A DNA stretch of 64,000 nt from Rugamonas aquatica (GTDB lineage Bacteria > Pseudomonadota > Gammaproteobacteria > Burkholderiales > Burkholderiaceae_D). Numbering within the stretch: the first letter of the stretch is position 1; every line of letters starts with the position of its first letter. The notes under the pieces were generated by a model. The model was not told the DNA's origin. It did not search any database and was given only the letters and a program-made list of their open reading frames with translations. Where the stretch lies: assembly GCF_009380215.1 (NCBI RefSeq), contig NZ_WHUG01000007.1, forward strand, positions 1-64,000, given 5' to 3'. Shown here one piece after another: positions 32,034-39,549 of the stretch. A program made the translations under genes and the position numbers.

Positions 32034-33211
32034 GCAGGTGCTCCGTTATTCAAGTCAGGTTTCTTCTTTTGCGATGCGGGGTTGAGCGGATCGAGCTCAG
32101 GCGGTACATCGAGCGTCTTCGGCACATCAGGACGGTTGCCATTGCCCTTGCTGAACAGGCGCAGCTGGAACACATAGGCCAGCACTTCGGCCACGGCCGA
32201 GTACAGCGCTTCCGGAATCTCGTCGCCGATCTCGGTGTGCTTGTGCAGCGCGCGGGCCAGCGCCGGCGCTTCCAGCAAGGTCACCTTGTTCTCGCGGGCG
32301 ATCTCGCGGATTTTGGCCGCCACTTCGTCGGTGCCCTTGGCCACCACTTTCGGCGCGCCGCGCATGCCGTCGCTGTACTTCAGCGCCACCGCATAGTGGG
32401 TCGGGTTGGTGACGACCACGTCGGCGGTCGGCACGTCGGCCATCATGCGGCGCTTGGCCATCTCGCGCTGCAGCTGGCGGATCTTGGCCTTGATCTGCGG
32501 ATTGCCGTCCGATTCCTTGGATTCCTGGATCAGCTCCTGGCGGGTCATCTTCAGCTTGTTCGCGTAGTGCCACATCTGGTACGGACCGTCGATGGCGGCG
32601 ATGAAGCCGAGCGCGCCGACGATGAACAGGAAGCTGCTGCCCAGCATATTGAGCGTGTGCGCCACGCCCAGCTTGAGCGGCTCGACCGCCAGGCCGATCA
32701 CGGCATCCTTCTGCTTCATGACCACCAGCCAGGCCACCAGGCCGACCACCAGCGCCTTGGCCACCGCCTTGAACAGCTCGACCAGCGAGTTGGACGAGAA
32801 CATATTGCCGAGGCCGTTGGCGGGATTGAGTTTGTTGAAGTTGGGCGCGATCGCCTTGCCGCTGAACAGCCAGCCGCCGACCAGCAGCGGCGACGCCAGC
32901 GCGACCACCATCACCGCCACGCCCAGCGGCAGGCAGGCGAGCATCACCCGCACCACGTCGACCAGGATGCGGTTGATCAGGATGTCGGCGTCGAAGATTT
33001 GCTCCTGGTTCAGCGTCAGGCCGGACACCAGGGCGGAATGAAGTTGTCGTATCAGCCCGTCGCCGGTCATCCACAGGCCGGCGCCGGCCGCCATCAGCAC
33101 GGTAAACGTCGCCACTTCCCGCGAACGGGGAACGTCGCCTTCCTCACGCGCCTGCTCGAGGCGCTTCGGTGACGCGGGTTCGGTCTTTTCTGCGTCGCTG
33201 TCTTCTGCCAT
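32030..33211 (-). CDS. flhB: Flagellar export switch protein FlhB
   Basis: 393 residues with a charged N-terminus (DSDAEKTEPASPKRLEQAREEGDVPRSREV), four TM helices and a cytoplasmic domain. That domain carries the autocleavage site NPTH in VVTNPTHYAVALKYSDGMRGAPKVVAKG. It switches export specificity from hook to filament substrates. The last 30 residues are a variable basic/Pro-rich tail. It is first gene of the flhB-flhA block. Confidence 0.97.
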   Translation of the reverse strand: MAEDSDAEKTEPASPKRLEQAREEGDVPRSREVATFTVLMAAGAGLWMTGDGLIRQLHSALVSGLTLNQEQIFDADILINRILVDVVRVMLACLPLGVAVMVVALASPLLVGGWLFSGKAIAPNFNKLNPANGLGNMFSSNSLVELFKAVAKALVVGLVAWLVVMKQKDAVIGLAVEPLKLGVAHTLNMLGSSFLFIVGALGFIAAIDGPYQMWHYANKLKMTRQELIQESKESDGNPQIKAKIRQLQREMAKRRMMADVPTADVVVTNPTHYAVALKYSDGMRGAPKVVAKGTDEVAAKIREIARENKVTLLEAPALARALHKHTEIGDEIPEALYSAVAEVLAYVFQLRLFSKGNGNRPDVPKTLDVPPELDPLNPASQKKKPDLNNGAPA

Positions 33212-33231
33212 GGGGTCTGCCTGCTGCGGGG

Positions 33232-33253
33232 TTTATCTCGACCGTGCCATTAT
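33232..33253 (-). promoter_or_regulatory. Motif upstream of flhB shared with flhF
   Basis: On the - strand: ATAATGGCAC, one base, GTC, four bases, TAAA, 21 bases before the flhB ATG. It matches the flhF-upstream element at 17 of 22 positions. It contains a perfect sigma-54 -24 hexamer (TGGCAC), but no GC at the -12 position in either copy, so I do not call it a sigma-54 promoter. Confidence 0.4.
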
Positions 33254-33327
33254 CGGCTGCGGCGAGGACAGGCCATCGGAGGAATACGGCGGTATTTCCG
33301 GGCCTGCTCGTAGATTCCGTGCGGCAA

Positions 33328-34326
33328 TTACCAGGACTTGCGGTGCTCGGCTTGTTTGACGGTCTGCTCGATGGCGCCAAACACGGATTTGCCGTCGCCG
33401 TTCAGCATTTCGATGCGGATGCTGTCGCCGAAGGCCATGAACGGCGTGACCGGCTGGCCGCCGGCGATCATCTCCAGGCAGCGCTGTTCGGCGATGCAGG
33501 AATAGCCGCGCTTGGCGTCCTTGTTGGACACCGTGCCCGAGCCGATGATGGACCCGGCCCGCACATTGCGCGACTTGGCCAGGTGGGCGATCAGTTGCGG
33601 GAAGTTGAACACCATGTCGACGCCGGCCTGCGGCTTGCCGACCAGCTTGCCGTTCCAGGTCGACAGCAGCGGCAGGTGCACCTTGCCGCCCTTCCAGGCG
33701 TCGTCCAGCTCGTCCGGCGTGACCGCCACCGGCGAGAAGCTGGTGGCCGGCTTGGACTGGACGAAGCCGAAGCCCTTGGCCAGTTCCTCGGGAATCAGGT
33801 TGCGCAGCGAGACGTCGTTGACCAGCATCAGCAGGCGGATGCGCTGGTGCGCCTGGTCCGCCGTCGCGCCCATGGGCACGTCGTCGGTGATGACCGCCAC
33901 CTCGGCCTCGAAATCGATGCCCCATTCCTCATGGAACAGCGCGATATCGTCGGTCGGCCCGAGGAAATCGTCGCTGCCGCCCTGGTACATCAGCGGATCT
34001 TCCCAGAACGACGGCGGCAGCTCGGCGCCGCGCGCCTTGCGCACCAGCTCGACGTGATTGACGTAAGCCGAACCGTCGGCCCACTGGAAGGCGCGCGGCA
34101 GCGGCGCCATGCAGTTCTGCGGCTCGAAGTCGAAGCTGCGGCGGGCGCGGCCATGATTCAAGTCCTGATAGATCGCTTCCAGCTGCGGCGCGATGAAAGT
34201 CCAGTCGTCCAGCGCGCGCTGCAAGGTGCGCGCCACGCCGTCGGCCAGTTGCGCGGTTTTCAGGTCGCGCGACACCACCATCAGCTGGCCGTCGCGGGTA
34301 CCGTCTTTCAGCGTTGCCAGCTTCAT
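33328..34326 (-). CDS. Fumarylacetoacetate hydrolase family protein
   Basis: 332 residues from the ATG at 34326 (MKLATLKDGTRDGQLMVVSRD); an upstream in-frame ATG lies within the next gene and adds a nonsensical segment. FAH fold signatures: FEAEVAVITDDVPMG (metal-binding E-x-E), AFQWADGSAYVNHVELVRKARG, and AGSIIGSGTVSNKD near the C-terminus. Members cleave C-C bonds in acylpyruvates or related diketo acids; the specific substrate is not evident. It is translationally coupled to the pseudouridine synthase gene by a 4-base overlap. Confidence 0.88.
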   Translation of the reverse strand: MKLATLKDGTRDGQLMVVSRDLKTAQLADGVARTLQRALDDWTFIAPQLEAIYQDLNHGRARRSFDFEPQNCMAPLPRAFQWADGSAYVNHVELVRKARGAELPPSFWEDPLMYQGGSDDFLGPTDDIALFHEEWGIDFEAEVAVITDDVPMGATADQAHQRIRLLMLVNDVSLRNLIPEELAKGFGFVQSKPATSFSPVAVTPDELDDAWKGGKVHLPLLSTWNGKLVGKPQAGVDMVFNFPQLIAHLAKSRNVRAGSIIGSGTVSNKDAKRGYSCIAEQRCLEMIAGGQPVTPFMAFGDSIRIEMLNGDGKSVFGAIEQTVKQAEHRKSW

Positions 34327-35042
34327 GCGGCAGGCGCCAGCATCGCCAGCTGTTCCGGCGTCAGATAGCACCACTCGCCCTCGGCCAGGCCCAGCGATTC
34401 CAGCGTCAGCGTGCCGATCGCCGAACGGTGCAAGGCGCTGCAATGGTTGCCGGCGGCCGCCAGCATGCGCTTGACCTGGTGATACTTGCCCTGCTCCAGC
34501 ACGATTTCCAGCTGGTGTTCGCCGCGCTTGACGCAGGTCTGCGCCGCCAGCGGCGCCGGCTCGTCGTGCAGCTGCACGCCGGACAACAGTTGCGCCACCA
34601 GCTCGTCGGTGACGGGCTCCTGGGTCGTGGCCTGGTAAATCTTCGGCACATGGCGCTTGGGCGACGATTGCGCGTGGATGAAGGGGCCGTCGTCCGACAT
34701 CAGCAGCATGCCGGTGGTGTCATGGTCGAGGCGGCCGACCGGCTGGACTTCGCGCCAGCTGAACTGCTCAGGCAGCAAGGTCAGCACGCCCGGATGGTGG
34801 CTGGGCTTGCGCGAGCATTCGAAATTGGCCGGTTTGTGCAGCGCCAGGTACAGGTGTTCGCGGTACACCCATTCCTCGTCGAAGATGGTCAGTACCAGGC
34901 CATCGGTCTCGATGCTGGCCTTGTAGTTGTCGTGCACCACGCCGCCGATGCTGACTTCGCCGTCCTCAATGAGGGAACGGCAATACTTGCGGGTGCCGTA
35001 ACCCTGCGATTGCAGGATGCGGTCTAGGGATAATTTGCTCAT
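34323..35042 (-). CDS. rsuA: RsuA-family 16S rRNA pseudouridine synthase
   Basis: 239 residues. The N-terminal S4 domain (LDRILQSQGYGTRKYCRSLIEDGEVSIGG) is followed by the catalytic domain with GRLDHDTTGMLLMSDDG, whose Asp is the nucleophile, and YHQVKRMLAAAGNHCSALHRSAIGTL. This layout matches RsuA, which makes pseudouridine 516 in 16S rRNA, although the RluE/RluF paralogues are alternatives. It overlaps the FAH gene start. The upstream 179 bp contain a perfect FNR box that probably serves the divergent small gene. Confidence 0.85.
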   Translation of the reverse strand: MSKLSLDRILQSQGYGTRKYCRSLIEDGEVSIGGVVHDNYKASIETDGLVLTIFDEEWVYREHLYLALHKPANFECSRKPSHHPGVLTLLPEQFSWREVQPVGRLDHDTTGMLLMSDDGPFIHAQSSPKRHVPKIYQATTQEPVTDELVAQLLSGVQLHDEPAPLAAQTCVKRGEHQLEIVLEQGKYHQVKRMLAAAGNHCSALHRSAIGTLTLESLGLAEGEWCYLTPEQLAMLAPAA

Positions 35043-35124
35043 GGCCGGATTTTACAGGATGCGGGTGGCAGCGGAAAGGCAGCGCCCCTTGCGCCGCAGC
35101 ATCTGTCCAGGACGGTGAGCTTTC

Positions 35125-35138
35125 TTGATGCATATCAA
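35125..35138. promoter_or_regulatory. Perfect FNR/Anr box
   Basis: TTGAT-GCAT-ATCAA matches the FNR/Anr consensus TTGAT-N4-ATCAA with no mismatch. A -10-like TGATAA at 35157-35162 reads toward the small ORF at 35222. With a start site near 35170, the box would be centred close to -41, the class-II activation position. Confidence 0.72.
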
Positions 35139-35221
35139 GCCTCACGCGGATTGCGTTGATAAACTGAAACCTCATTAGGAATCCGCCTAATGCACTAGGA
35201 AATACTCAGCAGGCCCTCATC

Positions 35222-35512
35222 ATGTCTACCTTACTTACCGTCACGACAGCGGCACAAGAACAGGCCGCCAAGCACAGAACCGAACTGCTGCTGGCGCGCT
35301 GCCGCAGCGGCCTGCCGCCCTGCGACGCCTCCGGCGGCGCGCAAGAACCCTGGCATGCCGCCCGGCAGGCGGGCTTCCTGGCCTGGCTGGACGCCGGCGG
35401 TTTCGCACAAAGCGACGCCGCAATTGAAAACAGCGGCATTGCGCCGCTGTTTTCAGCCCCATTACAGGACTCTTTACGAGGAATCGAAATTCTCTCTACT
35501 CCGCATCAATGA
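35222..35512 (+). CDS. Small hypothetical protein (96 aa) behind an FNR box
   Basis: No family recognised. The predicted protein has 96 residues, no signal peptide or TM helix, and two cysteines (ARCRSGLPPC). Codon use through the first 75 codons is GC-rich like its neighbours, supporting a real gene; the last 20 codons turn AT-rich. A near-perfect terminator-like hairpin (35426-35454) lies inside the C-terminal part, so the functional product or transcript may end near there. The upstream FNR box suggests induction when oxygen is low. A palindromic CATTAGG/CCTAATG pair lies at about 35173-35192. Confidence 0.5.
   Translation: MSTLLTVTTAAQEQAAKHRTELLLARCRSGLPPCDASGGAQEPWHAARQAGFLAWLDAGGFAQSDAAIENSGIAPLFSAPLQDSLRGIEILSTPHQ
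35426..35454 (+). terminator. Strong hairpin inside the small FNR-box ORF
   Basis: GAAAACAGCGGC (35426-35437), a 5-base loop, then the perfect inverse GCCGCTGTTTTC (35443-35454). The 12-bp stem ends in TTTTC like an intrinsic terminator but sits about 60 bases before the ORF's stop codon. It may attenuate, terminate or stabilise the transcript. The following 196 bp to sppA are AT-richer and contain only a short palindrome (CAGTGAT/ATCACTG near 35671). Confidence 0.5.
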
Positions 35513-35708
35513 TGCAGCTGAGTAGTTCCATCAAACTGAACAAGATCGTGCTGACAACAAGATAAACTGTTTATATCGGCCCCCCTTGGAAAGAACTACA
35601 ACACCACTATAGTCCACCAGCTTGGATATGCAAGCCTGAAAAAGGCTGGATTGATAATGTTAATCGGAAGTCCAGTGATCCTATCACTGTGACTAACACC
35701 GCCCCCTG

Positions 35709-36746
35709 TCAGCGCAAGCTGGGTTTGACGTTGTCCACCGCCGATTTCATTGCCCCCGCGCCCATCGCCGCGCCGAATTTCTTCAGCACGCGTTCAGGCA
35801 AGCCTTCATGCTGGGTGTAGTCGATGATGTCTTCGGCCTTGACCACGTCGCGCGCCACGCTGTCGACGGTGCCAAAGGCGTCGGCCAGGCCCATGTCGAT
35901 GGACTTGGCGCCGGTCCAGAACAGGCCGGAGAACATCTCCGGGGTTTCCTTCAGGCGCTTGCCGCGGCCGGTGCGCACCACCTGGATGAATTGCTGGTGG
36001 ATCTCGTTGAGCATAGCTTGCGCGTATTGCCTGTGCTTGTCCGTCAGCGGGCTGAACGGGTCCATGAAGCCCTTGTTTTCGCCGGCCGTCAGCAGACGGC
36101 GCTCGACGCCGACTTTTTCCATGATGCCGGTGAAGCCGAAGCCGTCCATCAGCACGCCGATCGAGCCGATGATGCTGGCCTTGTTGACGTAGATGCGGTC
36201 GGCGCCGGCGGCGATGTAGTAGCAGCCGGAGGCGCAGATCTCGTCGACCACCACGTACAGCGGCTTGGCCGGATAGCCTTTGCGCAGGCGCACCATCTCG
36301 TCGACGATCATGCCGGCCTGCACCGGGCTGCCGCCGGGGCTGTTGATGTGCATCACCACCGCCACCGAACCGCTGTCGGAAAACGCCTTGTTCAGCGCAG
36401 GGATCACCACCGAGGCGGCGCCGCTGCCTTCCGATTCAATCGCGCCTTCGATTTCGATCAGCGCGGTGTGGCGGCCCAGCGTCTCTTCCGAGCCGGTCCA
36501 GCTGATGTCCAGGTAGGCGCTCAGGCCGACGATCACCACCAGCAAGGTCACCGCCTTGAAGAATATCCCCCAGCGGCGCGACGCCTTCTGCTCCTTGAGC
36601 GTGGCAAACACCAGCTTTTCCAGCACTTCGCGCTCCCAGTTGGAAGCCTGGACCGTCACCTTGGCCGGTGGCGATGCCGGGGCCGGCGCGGCCGCTGCGG
36701 TTTTTTCGGTGCCGTTGCCGCCATTTTCGCTCGTGTTATCGCTCAT
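35709..36746 (-). CDS. sppA: S49-family signal peptide peptidase SppA
   Basis: 345 residues from the ATG at 36746 (MSDNTSENGGNGTEK). It has a disordered Pro/Ala N-terminus and one TM helix (IFFKAVTLLVVIVGLSAYLDI). The S49 domain has VMHINSPGGSPVQAGMIVDEM, the catalytic Ser in DEICASGCYYIAAGAD and NKASIIGSIGV. It is the short, single-domain type of SppA/SohB peptidase, membrane anchored, and degrades cleaved signal peptides. It follows the Rieske gene by 19 bp. Confidence 0.93.
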   Translation of the reverse strand: MSDNTSENGGNGTEKTAAAAPAPASPPAKVTVQASNWEREVLEKLVFATLKEQKASRRWGIFFKAVTLLVVIVGLSAYLDISWTGSEETLGRHTALIEIEGAIESEGSGAASVVIPALNKAFSDSGSVAVVMHINSPGGSPVQAGMIVDEMVRLRKGYPAKPLYVVVDEICASGCYYIAAGADRIYVNKASIIGSIGVLMDGFGFTGIMEKVGVERRLLTAGENKGFMDPFSPLTDKHRQYAQAMLNEIHQQFIQVVRTGRGKRLKETPEMFSGLFWTGAKSIDMGLADAFGTVDSVARDVVKAEDIIDYTQHEGLPERVLKKFGAAMGAGAMKSAVDNVKPSLR

Positions 36747-36765
36747 AGTTCTCGTATGGTTACAG

Positions 36766-37137
36766 TCAGGCGCGCGCTGGGCGCACATAGTCATCCGGTT
36801 GCCAGAAAATCTGCTGATCGCGCTCTACTACCGTGATCGGGCGCAAACGTCCGCCTTTGCACGGACCTCCGGCGCAAAAACCGCTTTCCGGCACATAAAT
36901 CGCGCCGTGGGTGGAGCACATCAGGTACAAGCCGCTGGATTCGAAGAACTCGCCTTCAGCCCAGTCCAGCTCGATCGGCACGTGGGCACAACGGTTCAGG
37001 TAGGCATACGCCTTGCCGCCATAGCGCACCACGAAACCGGTGCCGTCGTCGCCGCCGGCGGTCACCAGGAAGCGCACGCCCTTGCCGCCCTCCACCACCG
37101 CATCGGCATCGCAGATCAGGATATCTTCGTCCGCCAT
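36766..37137 (-). CDS. Rieske [2Fe-2S] ferredoxin-like protein
   Basis: 123 residues from the ATG at 37137, which shares a base with the gph stop codon (TAATG). The Rieske ligands are visible: CAH in NRCAHVPIELDW, and CSTH in YLMCSTHGAIYVPESGFCAGGPCKGG. There is no TM helix or dioxygenase partner, so it is a small soluble electron-transfer or regulatory Rieske protein of the type often found between gph and sppA in Burkholderiales. Confidence 0.9.
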   Translation of the reverse strand: MADEDILICDADAVVEGGKGVRFLVTAGGDDGTGFVVRYGGKAYAYLNRCAHVPIELDWAEGEFFESSGLYLMCSTHGAIYVPESGFCAGGPCKGGRLRPITVVERDQQIFWQPDDYVRPARA

Positions 37138-37796
37138 TATGCGTGCTCGCTCAGCCATTGGTGCAGCTCGGCCACCGTGGCGGCCGAGTACAGCGGATTG
37201 CAGGCCGCCAGCTGGTCGGCCGGATGCGCGCCGTACTGGACCGCAATAGCGGACGCGCCGGCATTGTTCGCCATCAGCAAATCGTGCGAAGTATCGCCGA
37301 TCATCACCGTACGTCGCATATCCTGGCCCAACTCGCGCGTCAGCTCCTGCAGCATGGCGGGATGCGGCTTGGAAAAAGTTTCGTCCGCGCAACGGGTGGC
37401 GTCAAACATGGACAGCAGTTTGACATCGTTCATGGCGCGGTTCAGGCCGACACGGCTCTTGCCGGTCGCCACGGCCAGAAAATAGCCGTTCTGCGACAGC
37501 TCGGTCAGCATGTCGTGCACGCCTGGGAACAGCGTCAGCTCGTGATCGCGCGACAGGAAGTGATAGCGATAACGCTCCACCATGCGCGGATAATAGGATG
37601 GATCGATCTCCGGCAACACGGCTTGCATGGCTTCGTGCAGGCCCAGGCCGATCACATGGGCGGCAAGCTCTTCGCGCGGAATCGGCAACGACAAGTCCCG
37701 CGCCGCCGCCTGTATGCATTTCACGATCGTTGATGTGGAATCCATCAACGTTCCATCCCAATCGAAGACGATTAAATCAAATTGCTTTCTTGCCAT
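37137..37796 (-). CDS. gph: HAD-superfamily phosphatase, Gph-like
   Basis: 219 residues from the ATG at 37796. HAD motif I FDWDGTLMDS (nucleophile Asp in DWDGT), motif II VATGK, motif III Lys in FSKPHPAML and motif IV MIGDTSHDLLMANNAG. An alpha-helical cap follows motif I. It is closest to phosphoglycolate phosphatase-like enzymes, although the substrate is not fixed by sequence; some family members downstream of rluC are annotated only as HAD hydrolases. It lies 48 bp downstream of rluC. Confidence 0.85.
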   Translation of the reverse strand: MARKQFDLIVFDWDGTLMDSTSTIVKCIQAAARDLSLPIPREELAAHVIGLGLHEAMQAVLPEIDPSYYPRMVERYRYHFLSRDHELTLFPGVHDMLTELSQNGYFLAVATGKSRVGLNRAMNDVKLLSMFDATRCADETFSKPHPAMLQELTRELGQDMRRTVMIGDTSHDLLMANNAGASAIAVQYGAHPADQLAACNPLYSAATVAELHQWLSEHA

Positions 37797-37844
37797 GTGT
37801 TCCGGCCTGCTACCGCAAGCCGGCTCCTTCAATAATATTTGCGA

Positions 37845-38843
37845 TTAGTTAAGAGGTTTCCCCAAGCTTACCAAGAATCGCTCACATTCGGCGGCCAAAG
37901 GCGCATTCAGCGTCATGATTTTGCCGGAATCCGGATGGGTAAACGTAATCTGATGGGCGTGCAGGAACATGCGCTTGAGCGCACCGCGCGTGGCATCGGC
38001 CTTCAGCAAGACGCGGTTCAGCGCAAAATCGCCGTATTTGTCGTCACCTACGATGGCGAAGCCGGAAGATGACAGATGGACGCGGATCTGGTGCGTGCGT
38101 CCGGTCTTCAGCTCGGCTTCCAGCAGCGCGAAATCCTTGAATTTCTTCAGCAGCGTGAACACCGTGTGCGACGGCATGCCGTCGGCCTGCACCGCCACGC
38201 GGCGCTCGCCGTCGGCGGTGGTGTACTTATGCAATGGCAGCTTGACGTGCTGACGCGCATTTTTCCAGTCGCCCGCCACCATCGTCAGATAGCGCTTGTC
38301 CGTATGGCCGTCACGCATCTGCTCGTGCAGGTTGGTCAGCGCCGAACGTTTCTTCGCCAGCAACAACAAACCGGAGGTGTCGCGGTCCAGGCGGTGCACC
38401 AGTTCCAGGAACTTGGCGTCCGGACGCGATGCGCGCAGCTGCTCGATTACGCCGAAGGACACGCCGGAACCGCCGTGCACGGCCACGCCGGCCGGCTTGT
38501 CGATCACCAGCAGGTGGGAATCCTCGAAAATGACCTTGAATTCGGCCGCCGGCACATGGGTGGTGTCGGCCTTTTCCGCGATGCGGACCGGCGGAATACG
38601 GACGATATCGCCCTGTACCAGACGGTACAGTTGATCGATGCGGCCCTTGTTAACACGTACTTCCCCTGAACGCAAAATGCGATAGACGTGGCTTTTCGGT
38701 ACACCCTTGCATACGCGCAGCAGGTAGTTGTCGATGCGCTGACCTGCTTCTTCTTCAGTAATGGTGACGAACTGTGCTTGCAGCGGAACCGGCAGGCCAA
38801 CCTGGGGTGTTGAAGGTGGGATAACATCTTTTTGTTGCTTCAT
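37845..38843 (-). CDS. rluC: 23S rRNA pseudouridine synthase RluC
   Basis: 332 residues. S4 domain (GQRIDNYLLRVCKGVPKSHVYRILRSGEVRVNKGR), then the RluA-family catalytic motif LVHRLDRDTSGLLLLAKK with the nucleophilic Asp, and LLEAELKTGRTHQIRVHLSSSGFAIVGDDKYG. It modifies U955/2504/2580 in E. coli numbering. Divergent from rne, exactly as in many proteobacteria. A good sigma-70 promoter lies 43 bases upstream. Confidence 0.94.
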   Translation of the reverse strand: MKQQKDVIPPSTPQVGLPVPLQAQFVTITEEEAGQRIDNYLLRVCKGVPKSHVYRILRSGEVRVNKGRIDQLYRLVQGDIVRIPPVRIAEKADTTHVPAAEFKVIFEDSHLLVIDKPAGVAVHGGSGVSFGVIEQLRASRPDAKFLELVHRLDRDTSGLLLLAKKRSALTNLHEQMRDGHTDKRYLTMVAGDWKNARQHVKLPLHKYTTADGERRVAVQADGMPSHTVFTLLKKFKDFALLEAELKTGRTHQIRVHLSSSGFAIVGDDKYGDFALNRVLLKADATRGALKRMFLHAHQITFTHPDSGKIMTLNAPLAAECERFLVSLGKPLN

Positions 38844-38885
38844 TTGCTCTGTCTTCCCAGAAATCTCTCTAAGTCCTTCATTTTG

Positions 38886-38913
38886 AATATATAATTGTTT
38901 CGCTGCGGTTCAA
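38886..38913 (-). promoter_or_regulatory. Sigma-70 promoter for rluC
   Basis: On the - strand: TTGAAC, 16 bases, TATATT; four to five matches of six in each hexamer. The rluC ATG follows 42 bases downstream of the -10. Confidence 0.55.
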
Positions 38914-38977
38914 TCTGCGGCAAGTGTAAGAATAAAAGCACATTTTACACAGGGGCGTCTCCACTGGCCTCGCCAAA

Positions 38978-39006
38978 TTGCAAATTCAGAGGAAAAAATG
39001 TATACG
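38978..39006 (+). promoter_or_regulatory. Candidate sigma-70 promoter for rne
   Basis: TTGCAA, 17 bases, TATACG (four of six matches each), with optimal spacing. It would give an rne leader of roughly 535 nt. Other AT-rich boxes further down could serve instead. Confidence 0.4.
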
Positions 39007-39099
39007 CACCACCCCTGCCGGAATCAAGGTTGCACCGTTGTTGTAATCGGATGCCTGCAAGGATGCTGAATTAATATGGTTGGATTGTAAGGATAAAGT

Positions 39100-39132
39100 C
39101 CGGCCAGCTTGGTCTAGCACCAAGCTGGCCGG
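39100..39132 (+). ncRNA. Perfect 13-bp hairpin in the rne leader (structured RNA candidate)
   Basis: CCGGCCAGCTTGG (39100-39112), a 7-base loop, then its exact inverse (39120-39132). No T run follows on the + strand. On the - strand the stem is followed by ACTTTATCC, too weak for a clear terminator. It could be an RNase E-sensing leader element or part of an unannotated small RNA. Confidence 0.45.
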
Positions 39133-39549
39133 TTGATGAAGTTGATAACGCTTGCCGTTTTCGCCAGACCCCATGCTTTGCTGCAAGCTCGATGGACGGC
39201 TGAAACAAGCCTGAAGCATTGTATCTTCGCGAAGTTGCGATACTTGTAGTACGTAAGCCTGGTCAGGATTTGGCTCTCAACGACGTTGCTCACCGCCTGC
39301 ATTTCTCTGCCGTCCGTAGGGGCCGCATGGATGAGTTGCAGGTGATGCGAGCACTCGGCATGTCGATCGACCTCATGCGCCCAGTTGCGGCCGCAACGCG
39401 GACGTTTTCGTTCGCGTTTCTGCGCTGCACAGGATGGGCATACCCACCGCAATCACATTAATTCTCGCGTATATCCCTGTACCACGCTGCCTCGGTCCTA
39501 AGAAACCGAGCGGCACAGAGATGACCTACGGGTCGCGGAGTTAATAAAA

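Larger units (their letters stand above)
38844..39549. other. rluC-rne intergenic region: promoters and structured rne leader
   Basis: 706 bp without a convincing gene. It holds the rluC promoter (-), a candidate rne promoter (+), a perfect 13-bp hairpin at 39100-39132 and a smaller hairpin CTCGGT/ACCGAG (39491-39510) 40 bases before rne. Base composition is lower in GC than the coding regions. If rne starts near 39013, its 5' UTR is over 500 nt. A long structured leader is known for rne in other bacteria, where it mediates autoregulation. The short ORFs in it (for example 39219-39461) have no RBS or coding bias. Confidence 0.6.

Noticed and set aside
33246..33257. GCCGATAA, a perfect FliA -10 box upstream of flhB
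   Set aside because: There is nothing like TAAAGTTT 11 bases upstream; a lone -10 box is not enough, and flhB is an early gene.
39219..39461. 80-codon ORF in the rne leader
   Set aside because: No RBS, no codon bias, and it lies within the predicted structured leader.
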